Below are positions 7,748 through 16,968 of a stretch of DNA of 64,000 nucleotides, one piece after another (positions within the stretch are counted from its first letter, which is position 1; each line of letters starts with the position of its first letter). The stretch lies in the NCBI RefSeq assembly GCF_050632395.1, contig NZ_CP192600.1, positions 3,348,001-3,412,000 on the forward strand. Direction: 5' to 3'. Both the position numbers and the translations under genes were made by a program. Origin of the DNA: JAUYQR01 sp050632395 (GTDB taxonomy: Bacteria; Pseudomonadota; Alphaproteobacteria; Rhodobacterales; Rhodobacteraceae). The notes beneath the pieces were generated by a model. The model saw only the letters and a program-made list of their open reading frames with translations. It made no database searches and was not told where the DNA came from.

Positions 7748-8653
7748 ATGTACGTCGAGCTGCGCCATCTGCGAACCATCCGCGCCATTCATCAGGCAGG
7801 CGGCCTCGCCCGCGCCGCCGAAATGCTGAACATGACGCAATCGGCGCTCAGCCATCAGGTTGCGGGGCTTGAGGATCAGGCGGGGATGGAGCTTTTCGTG
7901 CGCCGGTCAAAGCCGATGAAACTCTCCTCCGCAGGCATCCGGATGCTGCGCGCCGCCGACCGCATCCTGCCCGAGATCGACGCGATGGAGGAAGAATTCC
8001 GCAGCTTGCGCTCCGGCAAGACCGGGCGGCTGCACATCGCCATCGAATGTCACGCCTGTTTCGACTGGCTGTTTCCAGTGCTCGAACTCTTCCGCCACGC
8101 CTGGCCCGAGATCGACGTGGACATCCGCGCCGGGCTGGCCTTCGACGCCCTGCCCGCCCTGAACCGCGAAGAGGTCGATCTGGTGATTTCCTCGAACCCC
8201 GTCGACCTGCCGGGCATCACCTACAACCCGCTCTTTGATTATCACCCGACGTTTCTGGCGTCAGCCGCCAACCCCTTGGCGCAAAAGGCGTTCATCGAAG
8301 CCGAAGATTTCCGCGATCAGGTGCTGATCACCTACCCCGTCACCCGCGACAAGCTGGATGTGTTCACCGAGCTTCTGACCCCGGCCAAGGTCGAACCCCG
8401 CGCCCAGCGCACCGCCGAACTGACGGCGGTGATCCTGATGCTGGTCGGGTCGAACCGGGGCGTGGCGGTGTTGCCCGACTGGGTGCTGCGCGAGGTGAAG
8501 TCGAGTGCCGATTACGTCACCCGCCCCCTTGGCCCGGACACCGTGACCAAGCGGCTGTTCGCAGCCACCCGGTCCGAGGATGTGGCCAAACCCTTCATGG
8601 CCCATTTCCTGCGCCTTGGCCGCAGCGAGCCGGTAAAGCTTCAGCGCCAGTAA
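7748..8653 (+). CDS. metR: LysR-family regulator, MetR-like
   Basis: A 301-residue LysR-type regulator. The N-terminal helix-turn-helix is evident (residues about 4-60, with A-A-E-M-L-N-M-T-Q-S-A-L-S-H-Q) and the rest is a periplasmic-binding-like effector domain. The region around F-V-R-R-S-K-P-M and I-A-I-E-C-H-A-C-F-D-W matches MetR, the homocysteine-responsive activator of methionine genes, and the divergent metF supports that role. Start at ATG 7748; a much longer in-frame reading would cover metF and is rejected. The symbol is given on context plus family resemblance. Confidence 0.82.
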   Translation: MYVELRHLRTIRAIHQAGGLARAAEMLNMTQSALSHQVAGLEDQAGMELFVRRSKPMKLSSAGIRMLRAADRILPEIDAMEEEFRSLRSGKTGRLHIAIECHACFDWLFPVLELFRHAWPEIDVDIRAGLAFDALPALNREEVDLVISSNPVDLPGITYNPLFDYHPTFLASAANPLAQKAFIEAEDFRDQVLITYPVTRDKLDVFTELLTPAKVEPRAQRTAELTAVILMLVGSNRGVAVLPDWVLREVKSSADYVTRPLGPDTVTKRLFAATRSEDVAKPFMAHFLRLGRSEPVKLQRQ

Positions 8654-8666
8654 CTGAGGCCTCTGA

Positions 8667-10427
8667 TCAGCCGGAGTTTTCCACCGCCAGCCCGGCATCC
8701 ACCCGCAACAGATCGCGACCGGAGTAGATGTCTCCCGCCAGCTGCAATGCAAAGCGGTCGGCATCACGGAGTCGCACGTCGTTCAGCGTTTCCTCGACGC
8801 GCCCCTCGTCTACCCCGAAGTGGCGCAACAGGTTGCCACCCAGCAGCAACGCCGATTCGTAGGTTTCGCGGATCGGCACTTCGACCCCCGCCTTGATCAG
8901 GTCGATCGAATGGCGCCTGTCATAGCTGCGCGCAAAGACCGGGATCAGCGGGCATTCATCCCGCAACAGATGCGCGATGCGGGTGGCGGCACCCTGATTA
9001 TCGATGCATATTATGATGGCGCGGGCATGGGTCGCCCCGGCGGCATGCAGGATATCCAGCCGCGTGCCATCCCCGAAATACACCTTGAATCCCATGCTGG
9101 TTGCGGTCGTGATCATCTCGGTGTCGATGTCGATGATCGACACCTTGTAGCCCGACGCGAACAGGGGCTGGCTGACCACCTGCCCGAACCGGCCGAACCC
9201 GATCAGAAGCACCGACGCACCGTCATCTTCCGGCATCGGCAGACCGTCGGTCGAAGCCACAGGTTTCGGCATCAGCCGGTCATGCGCCAGCACGAACAGG
9301 GGCGTCATCACCATCGAAATGATGATCACCGCCGTCAGCGTGGCGTTTTCCTCGGCATTGATCAGCCCCACCGACAGCGCGGCCTTATACAGCACAAAGG
9401 CGAACTCGCCGCCTTGCGCCATCAGGACCAGCCGCTCCACCGCCTCGCGGTGGCTTGCCTTGAAGAGGCGCGCCACCGAATAGATCGCCAGCATCTTCAG
9501 CAGCGTGAGTGCCACGACCGACCCAAGGATCAACCGCCAGTTCGCCGCGACCACCGAAAGATCCAGCGCCATGCCTACGGCCAGAAAGAACAACCCTAGA
9601 AGCAGCCCCCGGAAAGGCTCGACATCCGCCTCAAGCTGGTGGCGGTAGGTCGATTCCGACAAGAGCACCCCCGCCAGAAACGCCCCCATCGCCGCCGAAA
9701 GCCCGCCAAGCTGCATCCAGAGCGCGGCTCCCAGCACGATCAAGAGCGCCGCCGCCGTCATCACCTCGCGCGCCTTGGCGCCGGCCAGCACCGAAAACAC
9801 CGGGTTGATCAGATAGCGCCCGGCAAGGATCAGAACCGCAATCGCCCCAAGCCCCATCCCGACCCCAAGCGCCCGGTCGGCCAGCGTCACATCCGCCGCC
9901 CCCGGTGCCAGAAACGCGACCAGCGCAAGCAAAGGCACGATGGCAAGGTCTTCCAGCAGCAGGATCGACACGATCCGCTGCCCTTTCGGCGCCGAAAGGT
10001 CGCCACGCTCCTCCAGCATCTGCATCACGATCGCCGTCGAGGTCAGCACGAACCCCGTCCCCGCCACCAAAGACGGCGCGAACGGGTAGCCCAGCCCCAG
10101 CCCGACCAGCGACAACAGCGCCATGCAGACCAGCACCTGCGCCAGCCCCAAACCAAAGATGTCGCGCCGCATTGCCCACAGGCGCGACGGCTGCATCTCC
10201 AGCCCGATGATGAACAGGAACATCACCACGCCCAGTTCGGCCACATGCAGGATCGCCATCGGATCGGAAAAAAGGCCAAGCCCGAACGGCCCGATCGCCA
10301 GCCCCGCCGCCAGATACCCCAGCACCGACCCCAGACCAGCCCGCTTGAACAACGGCACAGCCACCACCGCCGCGCCCAGAAGCGTGACGATGGCGGGCAG
10401 ATCGACGCCAGCGCTTTCAGTTGCCAT
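8667..10427 (-). CDS. CPA2-type cation:proton antiporter with TrkA-N domain (KefB/KefC/YbaL-like)
   Basis: A 586-residue membrane antiporter. About twelve hydrophobic segments fill residues 1-390, with the family motif L-G-Y-L-A-A-G-L near residue 38. A regulatory nucleotide-binding TrkA-N domain follows, beginning V-L-L-I-G-F-G-R-F-G near residue 415 with the acidic end of the Rossmann strand (S-I-I-D-I-D). It should exchange K+ or Na+ for H+ at the inner membrane. Start ATG 10427 is chosen because the first membrane segment begins soon after; the in-frame extension to 10625 is low-complexity. No KefF/G partner is adjacent. Confidence 0.85.
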   Translation of the reverse strand: MATESAGVDLPAIVTLLGAAVVAVPLFKRAGLGSVLGYLAAGLAIGPFGLGLFSDPMAILHVAELGVVMFLFIIGLEMQPSRLWAMRRDIFGLGLAQVLVCMALLSLVGLGLGYPFAPSLVAGTGFVLTSTAIVMQMLEERGDLSAPKGQRIVSILLLEDLAIVPLLALVAFLAPGAADVTLADRALGVGMGLGAIAVLILAGRYLINPVFSVLAGAKAREVMTAAALLIVLGAALWMQLGGLSAAMGAFLAGVLLSESTYRHQLEADVEPFRGLLLGLFFLAVGMALDLSVVAANWRLILGSVVALTLLKMLAIYSVARLFKASHREAVERLVLMAQGGEFAFVLYKAALSVGLINAEENATLTAVIIISMVMTPLFVLAHDRLMPKPVASTDGLPMPEDDGASVLLIGFGRFGQVVSQPLFASGYKVSIIDIDTEMITTATSMGFKVYFGDGTRLDILHAAGATHARAIIICIDNQGAATRIAHLLRDECPLIPVFARSYDRRHSIDLIKAGVEVPIRETYESALLLGGNLLRHFGVDEGRVEETLNDVRLRDADRFALQLAGDIYSGRDLLRVDAGLAVENSG

Positions 10428-10675
10428 GTGACCCCTCGGTTGCGCGCAAAGCGTGCCGGTGGACACGGCGAATGGCAAGCAGGTTGATTTGCCAAAGCCA
10501 CCTGTCCCCGCAGCCCACGACGCCCGCGCGATCCGCAGCAAACTGCTGCGTGAGCCGCACTGGCCGATGCCGGGCGTACTTGCACCCGAAAATGCCACGC
10601 CGGGGCTTGGCTGCGGGGTTTTCATCGCGGCCTATCCCCTGTAAGCCACCGGGCGGAACCGACCGGAGGGATCCC

Positions 10676-11461
10676 ATGCAAGGCTCAGCCAACCTCAACC
10701 TGATGATCAAGGCCGCCCGCAAGGCGGGCCGCAGCCTGGTTAAGGACTTCCGCGAGGTCGAGAATCTTCAGGTCTCGACCAAGGGCCCCGGCGATTTCGT
10801 CAGCCGCGCCGACCGCGAGGCCGAACGGATCATCAAGGAAGAGCTGCTTGGTGGCCGCCCGACCTATGGCTGGCTGGGCGAGGAAACCGGCGCCGCCGAT
10901 GGCGCCGACCCGACCCGGCGCTGGATCGTCGATCCGTTGGACGGAACCACGAACTTCCTGCACGGGATGCCGCACTGGTCGGTGTCGATCGCGCTGGAAC
11001 ACAAGGGCGAGATCGTGTCCGCCGTGGTTTTCGATCCGGCCAAAGACGAGATGTTCTGGGCCGAAAAAGGCGCCGGCTGCTGGCTGAACGACAACCGCCG
11101 CCTGCGCGTATCGGGCCGTCGGAACATGTCGGAAGCGGTTTTTGCCACTGGCGTTCCGTTCGGCGCCAAGGCCACCCTGCCCGCCATGCTGCAAGACCTT
11201 GCGCGCCTGATGCCGGCCTGCGCCGGGGTGCGGCGCTGGGGCTCGGCGGCGCTTGACCTCGCCTACGTCGCGGCAGGCCGCTACGAAGGCTACTGGGAAC
11301 GCGAACTGAACGCATGGGACATCGCTGCAGGCATCCTTCTGGTGCGCGAGGCCGGCGGCATGGTATCGGGCATCCGCGACGGCGCCGACCCGCTGGACGG
11401 CTCGGTCATCGCGGGCAATGACGGATTGTTCGACGCGTTCCGGGGCGTGGTGCGCGGCTAG
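10676..11461 (+). CDS. suhB: inositol-1-monophosphatase family protein
   Basis: A 261-residue Mg2+/Li+-type phosphatase. The metal-binding motifs are G-E-E-T-G (about residue 64), W-I-V-D-P-L-D-G-T-T-N-F-L-H (about residues 83-96) and W-D-I-A-A-G near the C-terminus. It hydrolyses inositol phosphate or a related sugar phosphate; SuhB proteins can also act on rRNA maturation. Start at ATG 10676 after a GGAGGG site. It is divergent from the antiporter across 249 bases and convergent with the rhomboid gene, with one base between the two ORFs. Confidence 0.9.
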   Translation: MQGSANLNLMIKAARKAGRSLVKDFREVENLQVSTKGPGDFVSRADREAERIIKEELLGGRPTYGWLGEETGAADGADPTRRWIVDPLDGTTNFLHGMPHWSVSIALEHKGEIVSAVVFDPAKDEMFWAEKGAGCWLNDNRRLRVSGRRNMSEAVFATGVPFGAKATLPAMLQDLARLMPACAGVRRWGSAALDLAYVAAGRYEGYWERELNAWDIAAGILLVREAGGMVSGIRDGADPLDGSVIAGNDGLFDAFRGVVRG

Positions 11462-11462
11462 A

Positions 11463-12212
11463 TCACGGCTGGCGGCGACGCGGCACCAGCGGAATGTTGG
11501 ACCGCGCCGCCTTGAACTCGGTCTCGGCGTGGGGCGGGTGGCCTTGGGTCTTGCGCCAGTAATCCGCAGCGCCCCGCCGCACCCAGACCGGGATCGCCAG
11601 CAACAGCCCCCCGACGAACCCGCCGGCATGCGCCCAATAGGCCACGCCCCCGGCGTCCGAGGGCGTGATCACGCCGGACACCACCTGGATGGTCAGCCAC
11701 AGGCCCAGCACGATCCAGGCCGGTATCGCGAAGATGCGAAAGAAGATCAGGAAGATGAACAACACGTCGACCTTCGCCTTCGGGAACAGCAGAAGATACC
11801 CCCCCATCACCCCTGCAATCGCCCCTGACGCGCCCACCATCGTAGTCGGCGAGGCAAAGTCAGCCGCCATCTGCAGCCCCGCCGCCGCGACGCCCGAGGC
11901 GAGGTAAAAGAGCAGGAAGCCGACAGGGCCCATCTCTTCCTCGAGGTTGTCCCCGAAAATGTAGAGAAAAAGCATGTTGCCGATCAGGTGCATCCAACCG
12001 GCATGCAGGAACATGGACGTCAGGATCGTCTCGTATCCCTGCCCCGCCATCATCCGCGCCGGCACCAGACCCCAAGTCTGGAAGAACCAGCCAAGCTGGT
12101 CTTCGGTCATCGACGGGAAATAGCCAAGAAACACGATCACGTTGACCGCGATCAGTGCCAGCGTGACGAAGGGCACGTGGCCCGAAGGATTGTGGTCGCG
12201 GATCGGAAACAT
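11463..12212 (-). CDS. rhomboid family intramembrane serine protease
   Basis: A 249-residue membrane protein with six or seven hydrophobic segments. The catalytic serine motif G-A-S-G-A-I-A-G lies around residues 127-134 and the histidine is in the later segment A-H-A-G-G-F-V-G-G. The conserved F-L-H-A-G-W-M-H-L-I-G-N-M motif is present. It cleaves membrane-protein substrates within the bilayer; the substrate is unknown. Start ATG 12212 (M-F-P-I-R-D-H-N-P) is the usual rhomboid N-terminus in this group. Confidence 0.9.
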   Translation of the reverse strand: MFPIRDHNPSGHVPFVTLALIAVNVIVFLGYFPSMTEDQLGWFFQTWGLVPARMMAGQGYETILTSMFLHAGWMHLIGNMLFLYIFGDNLEEEMGPVGFLLFYLASGVAAAGLQMAADFASPTTMVGASGAIAGVMGGYLLLFPKAKVDVLFIFLIFFRIFAIPAWIVLGLWLTIQVVSGVITPSDAGGVAYWAHAGGFVGGLLLAIPVWVRRGAADYWRKTQGHPPHAETEFKAARSNIPLVPRRRQP

Positions 12213-12256
12213 GGGGGTAGAGTTTCCGATCCGGATCGGGGCGTCAAGCGTCGGCA

Positions 12257-12280
12257 GAGGGGGGGCTGTCTGCCCCCCTC
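12257..12280 (-). terminator. G/C-rich hairpin between putA and rhomboid gene
   Basis: An 8-bp stem (12257-12264 with 12273-12280) lies just after putA on the minus strand. There is no clear T tract, so termination is probable but may be partial. Confidence 0.4.
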
Positions 12281-12312
12281 GCCACCCGAGGATATCTTCG
12301 CAAAGAGGAAGA

Positions 12313-15300
12313 TCAGGCACCGACCTCGGCCAAAAGCTGCGCGTTGCCGCCCGAGGCTGTGGTGTCGATGCAGAGGTGGCGTTCCAGAACCGCGTGCCCG
12401 GCATCCGGCATATCGCCGATCAGGGGCAGGATCGGGCCTGGCCGGCTGGCAAGGGCCTCGGCACAGGCGCGCGCGACACCAGCATCGCCCCACCAGATCG
12501 CGCCGGAAAACCCCTTCAGGCGTGCCAGCTCGGCAGGGTCCAGTCCCGGTGCCTCCACTGCGCGCCCGCCGAGCCCGCGGACCGCCTCGGCCTGCTGGCG
12601 CGCCGCCGCCTGGCCGGGGCCAAGGCACAGAAGGGGCGCGCGGGCGGTCAGCGTCAGGCGGTTGGATTCGCCCGTCGGCCCCGGAAGGTTCACGCTGCGG
12701 TCCGCCAGCTTTGCCTGCGGGGCGGACAGCACGCGGGCAACCTCGGCCTCGGTCACACCGGTGCCGTCAGCCTCGGTCACCGGGGCGGCCGCGCGGGTGA
12801 AACGGTGCAGATACTCCGGCCCGCCAGCCTTTGGCCCGGTACCGGACAGACCCTCGCCGCCAAAGGGCTGGCTGCCCACCACAGCGCCGATCTGGTTGCG
12901 GTTGACGTAGGCGTTGCCGACCTGAAGCCGGTCGACGATGCGTTGAACCCGGTCGTCGATCCGGGTGTGCAGCCCGAAGGTCAGCCCGTAGCCGGTGGCG
13001 TTGACCGCGTCGATCACCCGGTCGATCTCGGATGCCTTGAAGGTGGCGACATGCAGCACCGGGCCGAAGATCTCGCGCGGCATGGCGCTGATCCCGCTAA
13101 CGGAAAGCACCGTTGGCCCGACGAAGGTGCCACCCTGCGGCGCGGCCAGTTCCTTCAGCACGCAGCCCTCGCGTCGCGCAGCGTCGATGTAATCGCGGAT
13201 TCCCGCCTGCGCTTCGGCGTCGATCACCGGGCCCACATCGGTCGCTAGATTCCACGGATCGCCAAGCGCAAGATCATCCATCGCGCCGAACAGCATCTCG
13301 GTAACGGTTTCGGCCACATCTTCCTGCACGTAAAGACAGCGCAGCGCCGAGCAGCGTTGCCCGGCCGACTGGAACGCTGCCGCCAGAATGTCGCGCACCG
13401 CCTGTTCGGGAAGTGCCGTCGAATCCACTAGCATCGCATTCAGCCCGCCGGTTTCCGCAATCAGCGGCGCGGTTGGGTTGGCGTGGGCCGCCATCGCCTT
13501 GCGGATCAACAGCGCGGTGTCGGTCGATCCGGTGAAGGCCACCCCTGCGATGCGCGGGTCGCGGGTGATCGCGGCCCCCACCGTGCCGTCGCCGGGCAAC
13601 AGTTGCAGCGCGGTGGCAGGCACGCCGGCCCGAAGCATCAGGTCGACCGCCAGCGTGGCGATCAGCGGTGTTTGCTCGGCGGGCTTGGCCAGCACGCCGT
13701 TACCGGCGGCAAGGGCCGCAGCAATCTGGCCGGTGAAGATGGCCAGTGGAAAGTTCCACGGGCTGATGCAGGCAAACACCCCGCGCGCGGGGTTGGCCAA
13801 AGCCTCGGCTCCATGCGCGTAATAGCGCAGGAAATCCACCGCCTCGCGCAGTTCCGATACCGCGTCGGCAAGTGTCTTGCCCGCCTCGCGCGCCAGCAGC
13901 GCGAAAATCGGACCGAAGCTTTCCTCGTAGAGATCGGCGGCCTTCAACAACACTGCCTTGCGGATCGCCGGGGTCGCGACCCAAGTTTCGGCAAGGCGAA
14001 GCGCGGTATCGACATCCGGCAGGGCCGCGGTCAGCACATGGCCCACCGATGCGCCGGTGGCCGGGTTGGTCACCGTCAGGCGCGGGCCACCGGCCACACG
14101 CCCCGCCAGACGCGGCCCGGCCTCGAACAGCGCCTCGGTATGGGGCGCACGGGCAGCCTCGATGGCGGCCAGATCAACCGCGTCGGTCAGATCCCAGCCC
14201 TTCGAATTCCGCCGCGCGCCAAAAAGCCCAGGCCCCGCGGGCAAGGCGGGCGATGCGACATGCTCCATCCCCTCCATCGCCGTAACCGGACAGGCGGCCA
14301 CGGTCTCCGGCGTCACCTCCTCATTGACGATCTGGTTGACGAAGCTGGAGTTTGCGCCGTTTTCCAGCAGACGGCGCACCAGATAGGCCAGCAAATCCCT
14401 GTGCGCGCCGACCGGCGCATAGATTCGGCAGCGCGTGCCACGGTCGGTCAAAACGATGTCGTGCAGCCGTTCGCCCATGCCATGCAGGCGCTGGAATTCA
14501 AAAGCCATCGGGTCGCTGCCCATATCGAGGATCGCCGCCACCGTATGCGCGTTGTGGGTTGCGAACTGCGGATAGATCCGGTCGGTCATGCCCAGCAATT
14601 TGCGCGCGTTGGCGATATAGGACACGTCCGTCGCCTGCTTGCGGGTGAATACTGGAAAGCTCTCCAGCCCCAAGACCTGCGCCCGCTTGACCTCGGCATC
14701 CCAATAGGCGCCCTTCACCAGCCGGACCATGATCCTCCGGTCAAGCCGCTGGCTCAGCGCATAAAGCCAGTCGATCACCGCGCCGGCACGGCGACCGTAA
14801 GCCTGCACCACCACGCCGAACCCGTCCCACCCGGCCAGCGACGGGTCCGACAGCACCGCCTCGATCACCTCAAGCGACAGCGCCAGACGATCCGCCTCCT
14901 CGGCGTCGATGTTGAAGCCAAGGCCTGCGGCCCGCGCCAGCCCTGCCAGCGCACGCACGCGGGGCACCAACTCCTCCATCACCCGGGCGCGCTTCGCCAC
15001 CTCGTAGCGCGGATGCAGCGCCGACAGTTTCACCGAAATACCGGGGTTCTGGCGGATGTCGTTGCCACGCGCCGCCGCCGCAATGGCGGTGATCGCCTTG
15101 GAATAGCTCAGATGATAGCGCCGCGCGTCGGCTTCCGTCCGGGCCGCCTCGCCCAGCATGTCGTAGCTGTAGGTGTAGCCCTTACCTTCCAGTTCACGCG
15201 CGCGGTCCATCGCCTTGTCGATCGTCTCGCCCAGAACGAAGTTGCGCCCCATCTCCTTCATCGCGCGCGACACGGCGGTGCGGATCACCGGCTCGCCCAG

Positions 15301-15753
15301 CCGCTTCACGGCGGCGCGCAGGTGGCCGGCAATGCCCGGCTCGCGGTCGTCCAGCACCTTGCCGGTCAGCATCAGCGCCCAGGTCGACGCATTTACAAGG
15401 CTGGAGGCGGAGCGGCCCAGATGCCGCCCCCAATCCGACGGCGCGATCTTGTCTTCGATCAGCGCATCCATCGTTTCGGCATCCGGCACCCGCAGCAGCG
15501 CCTCGGCCAGACACATCAGCGCGATGCCCTCGTCGGTCGACAGCCCGTATTCCGCCAGAAACACCTCCATCAGCCCCGGCTTGGCGCTGCCCCGGATGCG
15601 CCGCACCAGATCGGCGCCCGACGCCGTGATCCGCGCCCGCGCTTCGGCATCAAGGCCCGCCTCGGCGATCAGGCGGCGCACCAGTGTCGCCTCGTCGGCA
15701 AGGCTGCCCGCTTCGATGACGGACCAGGCTGTGTCGTGATGATCGCGCGGCAT
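12313..15753 (-). CDS. putA: bifunctional proline dehydrogenase / delta-1-pyrroline-5-carboxylate dehydrogenase
   Basis: A 1146-residue two-step enzyme oxidising proline to glutamate. The N-terminal half is the FAD proline dehydrogenase barrel (V-K-G-A-Y-W-D and the F-A-T-H-N-A-H-T motif). The second half is an NAD+ aldehyde dehydrogenase with F-T-G-S-T-D, E-T-G-G-L-N-A and the catalytic cysteine in Q-S-A-G-Q-R-C-S-A. The N-terminal ribbon-helix-helix domain of E. coli PutA is absent, so this form should not repress its own gene; the divergent Lrp-type gene takes that role. Start ATG 15753. Confidence 0.96.
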   Translation of the reverse strand: MPRDHHDTAWSVIEAGSLADEATLVRRLIAEAGLDAEARARITASGADLVRRIRGSAKPGLMEVFLAEYGLSTDEGIALMCLAEALLRVPDAETMDALIEDKIAPSDWGRHLGRSASSLVNASTWALMLTGKVLDDREPGIAGHLRAAVKRLGEPVIRTAVSRAMKEMGRNFVLGETIDKAMDRARELEGKGYTYSYDMLGEAARTEADARRYHLSYSKAITAIAAAARGNDIRQNPGISVKLSALHPRYEVAKRARVMEELVPRVRALAGLARAAGLGFNIDAEEADRLALSLEVIEAVLSDPSLAGWDGFGVVVQAYGRRAGAVIDWLYALSQRLDRRIMVRLVKGAYWDAEVKRAQVLGLESFPVFTRKQATDVSYIANARKLLGMTDRIYPQFATHNAHTVAAILDMGSDPMAFEFQRLHGMGERLHDIVLTDRGTRCRIYAPVGAHRDLLAYLVRRLLENGANSSFVNQIVNEEVTPETVAACPVTAMEGMEHVASPALPAGPGLFGARRNSKGWDLTDAVDLAAIEAARAPHTEALFEAGPRLAGRVAGGPRLTVTNPATGASVGHVLTAALPDVDTALRLAETWVATPAIRKAVLLKAADLYEESFGPIFALLAREAGKTLADAVSELREAVDFLRYYAHGAEALANPARGVFACISPWNFPLAIFTGQIAAALAAGNGVLAKPAEQTPLIATLAVDLMLRAGVPATALQLLPGDGTVGAAITRDPRIAGVAFTGSTDTALLIRKAMAAHANPTAPLIAETGGLNAMLVDSTALPEQAVRDILAAAFQSAGQRCSALRCLYVQEDVAETVTEMLFGAMDDLALGDPWNLATDVGPVIDAEAQAGIRDYIDAARREGCVLKELAAPQGGTFVGPTVLSVSGISAMPREIFGPVLHVATFKASEIDRVIDAVNATGYGLTFGLHTRIDDRVQRIVDRLQVGNAYVNRNQIGAVVGSQPFGGEGLSGTGPKAGGPEYLHRFTRAAAPVTEADGTGVTEAEVARVLSAPQAKLADRSVNLPGPTGESNRLTLTARAPLLCLGPGQAAARQQAEAVRGLGGRAVEAPGLDPAELARLKGFSGAIWWGDAGVARACAEALASRPGPILPLIGDMPDAGHAVLERHLCIDTTASGGNAQLLAEVGA

Positions 15754-15856
15754 GGCGGCTCTCCCTCTTTTGCCCAGCATACACCCTGTCGCGCAGGCTG
15801 TTTTCCCGATTGATCCGTGATATGCGGGCACAGTGACCCAAAACCAGAGAAACCGC

Positions 15857-16309
15857 ATGGCGAATGACCTGGACCGCTTCGACCTCGCCATCCTGCGCGT
15901 GCTGGCCACCGAAGGCCGCATCGCAGCCGTCGAACTTGCCCGCCTCATCGGCCTGTCGAAATCGCCCACTCAAGCCCGCCTGAAACGGCTGGAAGAGGCC
16001 GGGGTAATCACCGGCTACCGCGCCATCATCGACCCGATCCGCATGGGACAAGCCCACGTTGCCTTTGTCGAGGTGCGTTTGTCGGACACCCGCGAAGCCG
16101 CGCTGCAAGCCTTCAACAAGGCCGTCCTGTCGGTGCCCGAAGTGGAACAATGCCACATGATGGCCTCCTCGTTCGATTACCTCCTGAAGGTGCGCACCGC
16201 CGATATCCAGTCCTACCGCCGCGTACTGGGCGAGGTGATCTCGGCCCTGCCCCACGTCGCCTCGACCTCCACCTACGTCGCGATGGAGGCGGTAAAGGAA
16301 GTGTTCTAA
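15857..16309 (+). CDS. putR: Lrp/AsnC-family regulator of putA
   Basis: A 150-residue Lrp-family protein: an N-terminal helix-turn-helix (residues about 5-50, with L-A-R-L-I-G-L-S-K-S-P-T-Q-A-R) and a RAM/AsnC effector domain behind it. Its position, divergent from putA with 103 bases between, matches PutR of Rhodobacter, which activates putA in response to proline. ATG 15857 is chosen; an in-frame GTG at 15833 would add eight residues. Confidence 0.88.
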   Translation: MANDLDRFDLAILRVLATEGRIAAVELARLIGLSKSPTQARLKRLEEAGVITGYRAIIDPIRMGQAHVAFVEVRLSDTREAALQAFNKAVLSVPEVEQCHMMASSFDYLLKVRTADIQSYRRVLGEVISALPHVASTSTYVAMEAVKEVF

Positions 16310-16362
16310 TCCTGCAACTTCCCCCCGCTGCGCCACGTATATGCAGCAAGGGGAGGAACCGC

Positions 16363-16695
16363 ATGGACCTGATCGGACGCATCCTTCTGGCCGCGCTTTT
16401 CGCCGCCGGGGCCGCACAAAAGGCGCTCGCCCCCGCCGCCGCACAAGGTCTGCTCGCCGGGATCGGCGCACCGGTCTGGCTGATCTGGCCCGCGCTCGGC
16501 TTGAACGTGGCCCTTGGCGTGGGGCTGATCTGGCCGCCCACGGTGCGCGCATCCGCACTGGTCGCCGCCGCCTATTGCGCGGCAACCAGCATCTTCCATT
16601 TCCAACCCGATGACGGCTGGCAAATGTCGATCTTCGTCAAGAACTGGTGCCTTGCGGGCGGCTTTCTGGTGCTCGCCGCCGCGCGCAAGGCGTGA
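16363..16695 (+). CDS. small DoxX-like membrane protein
   Basis: A 110-residue protein with about four hydrophobic segments and the layout of the DoxX/MauE-like family (I-G-R-I-L-L-A-A-L-F-A-A-G-A-A-Q-K at the N-terminus, F-V-K-N-W-C-L-A-G-G in the last segment). A very good GGGGAGG ribosome site precedes ATG 16363. The biochemical role is unknown; members are often linked to membrane redox or quinone functions. It follows putR by 53 bases on the same strand. Confidence 0.75.
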   Translation: MDLIGRILLAALFAAGAAQKALAPAAAQGLLAGIGAPVWLIWPALGLNVALGVGLIWPPTVRASALVAAAYCAATSIFHFQPDDGWQMSIFVKNWCLAGGFLVLAAARKA

Positions 16696-16698
16696 CGG

Positions 16699-16824
16699 TC
16701 AGTCCTTCGGCTTGCCCGACGAAATCGTCACCTTCGCATTGGTCGATGCCACCGAAACCGCAGGCTTCGCAGCCTCTTTCTTCGGCTTCTTCACTTCCTT
16801 GCGCTTGTTCATGCCCTTGGCCAT
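16699..16824 (-). CDS. 41-residue basic conserved small protein
   Basis: A tiny lysine-rich protein beginning M-A-K-G-M-N-K-R-K-E-V-K-K-P-K-K-E. Small proteins with this start recur in Rhizobiales and Rhodobacterales as hypothetical proteins. The composition (11 Lys, no Cys, no Trp) suggests binding to nucleic acid or ribosome, but that is inference. The ATG at 16824 starts the recognisable N-terminus. It ends 3 bases from the convergent DoxX-like gene. Confidence 0.65.
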   Translation of the reverse strand: MAKGMNKRKEVKKPKKEAAKPAVSVASTNAKVTISSGKPKD

Positions 16825-16968
16825 GCTTGTCCCCTTCACTGCGGCCCGGATCAGGCCCTGAACCCAGAATACCCTCGCAACGCCCGAATTGCACGGCCCA
16901 AACGCATCGCAAGCCTTGTCAGCCGGGGCGCGTCGGCGGCACACTCCCCCCGACCGAAGGAGCCGCAG

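Noticed and set aside
12344..13248. overlapping plus-strand frames opposite the end of putA
   Set aside because: They oppose the aldehyde dehydrogenase domain of PutA, whose catalytic motifs are intact.
13483..15813. 776-codon open frame on the plus strand
   Set aside because: It is the antisense of putA. High GC keeps the frame open; composition is Arg/His/Gln-rich and no motif is present.
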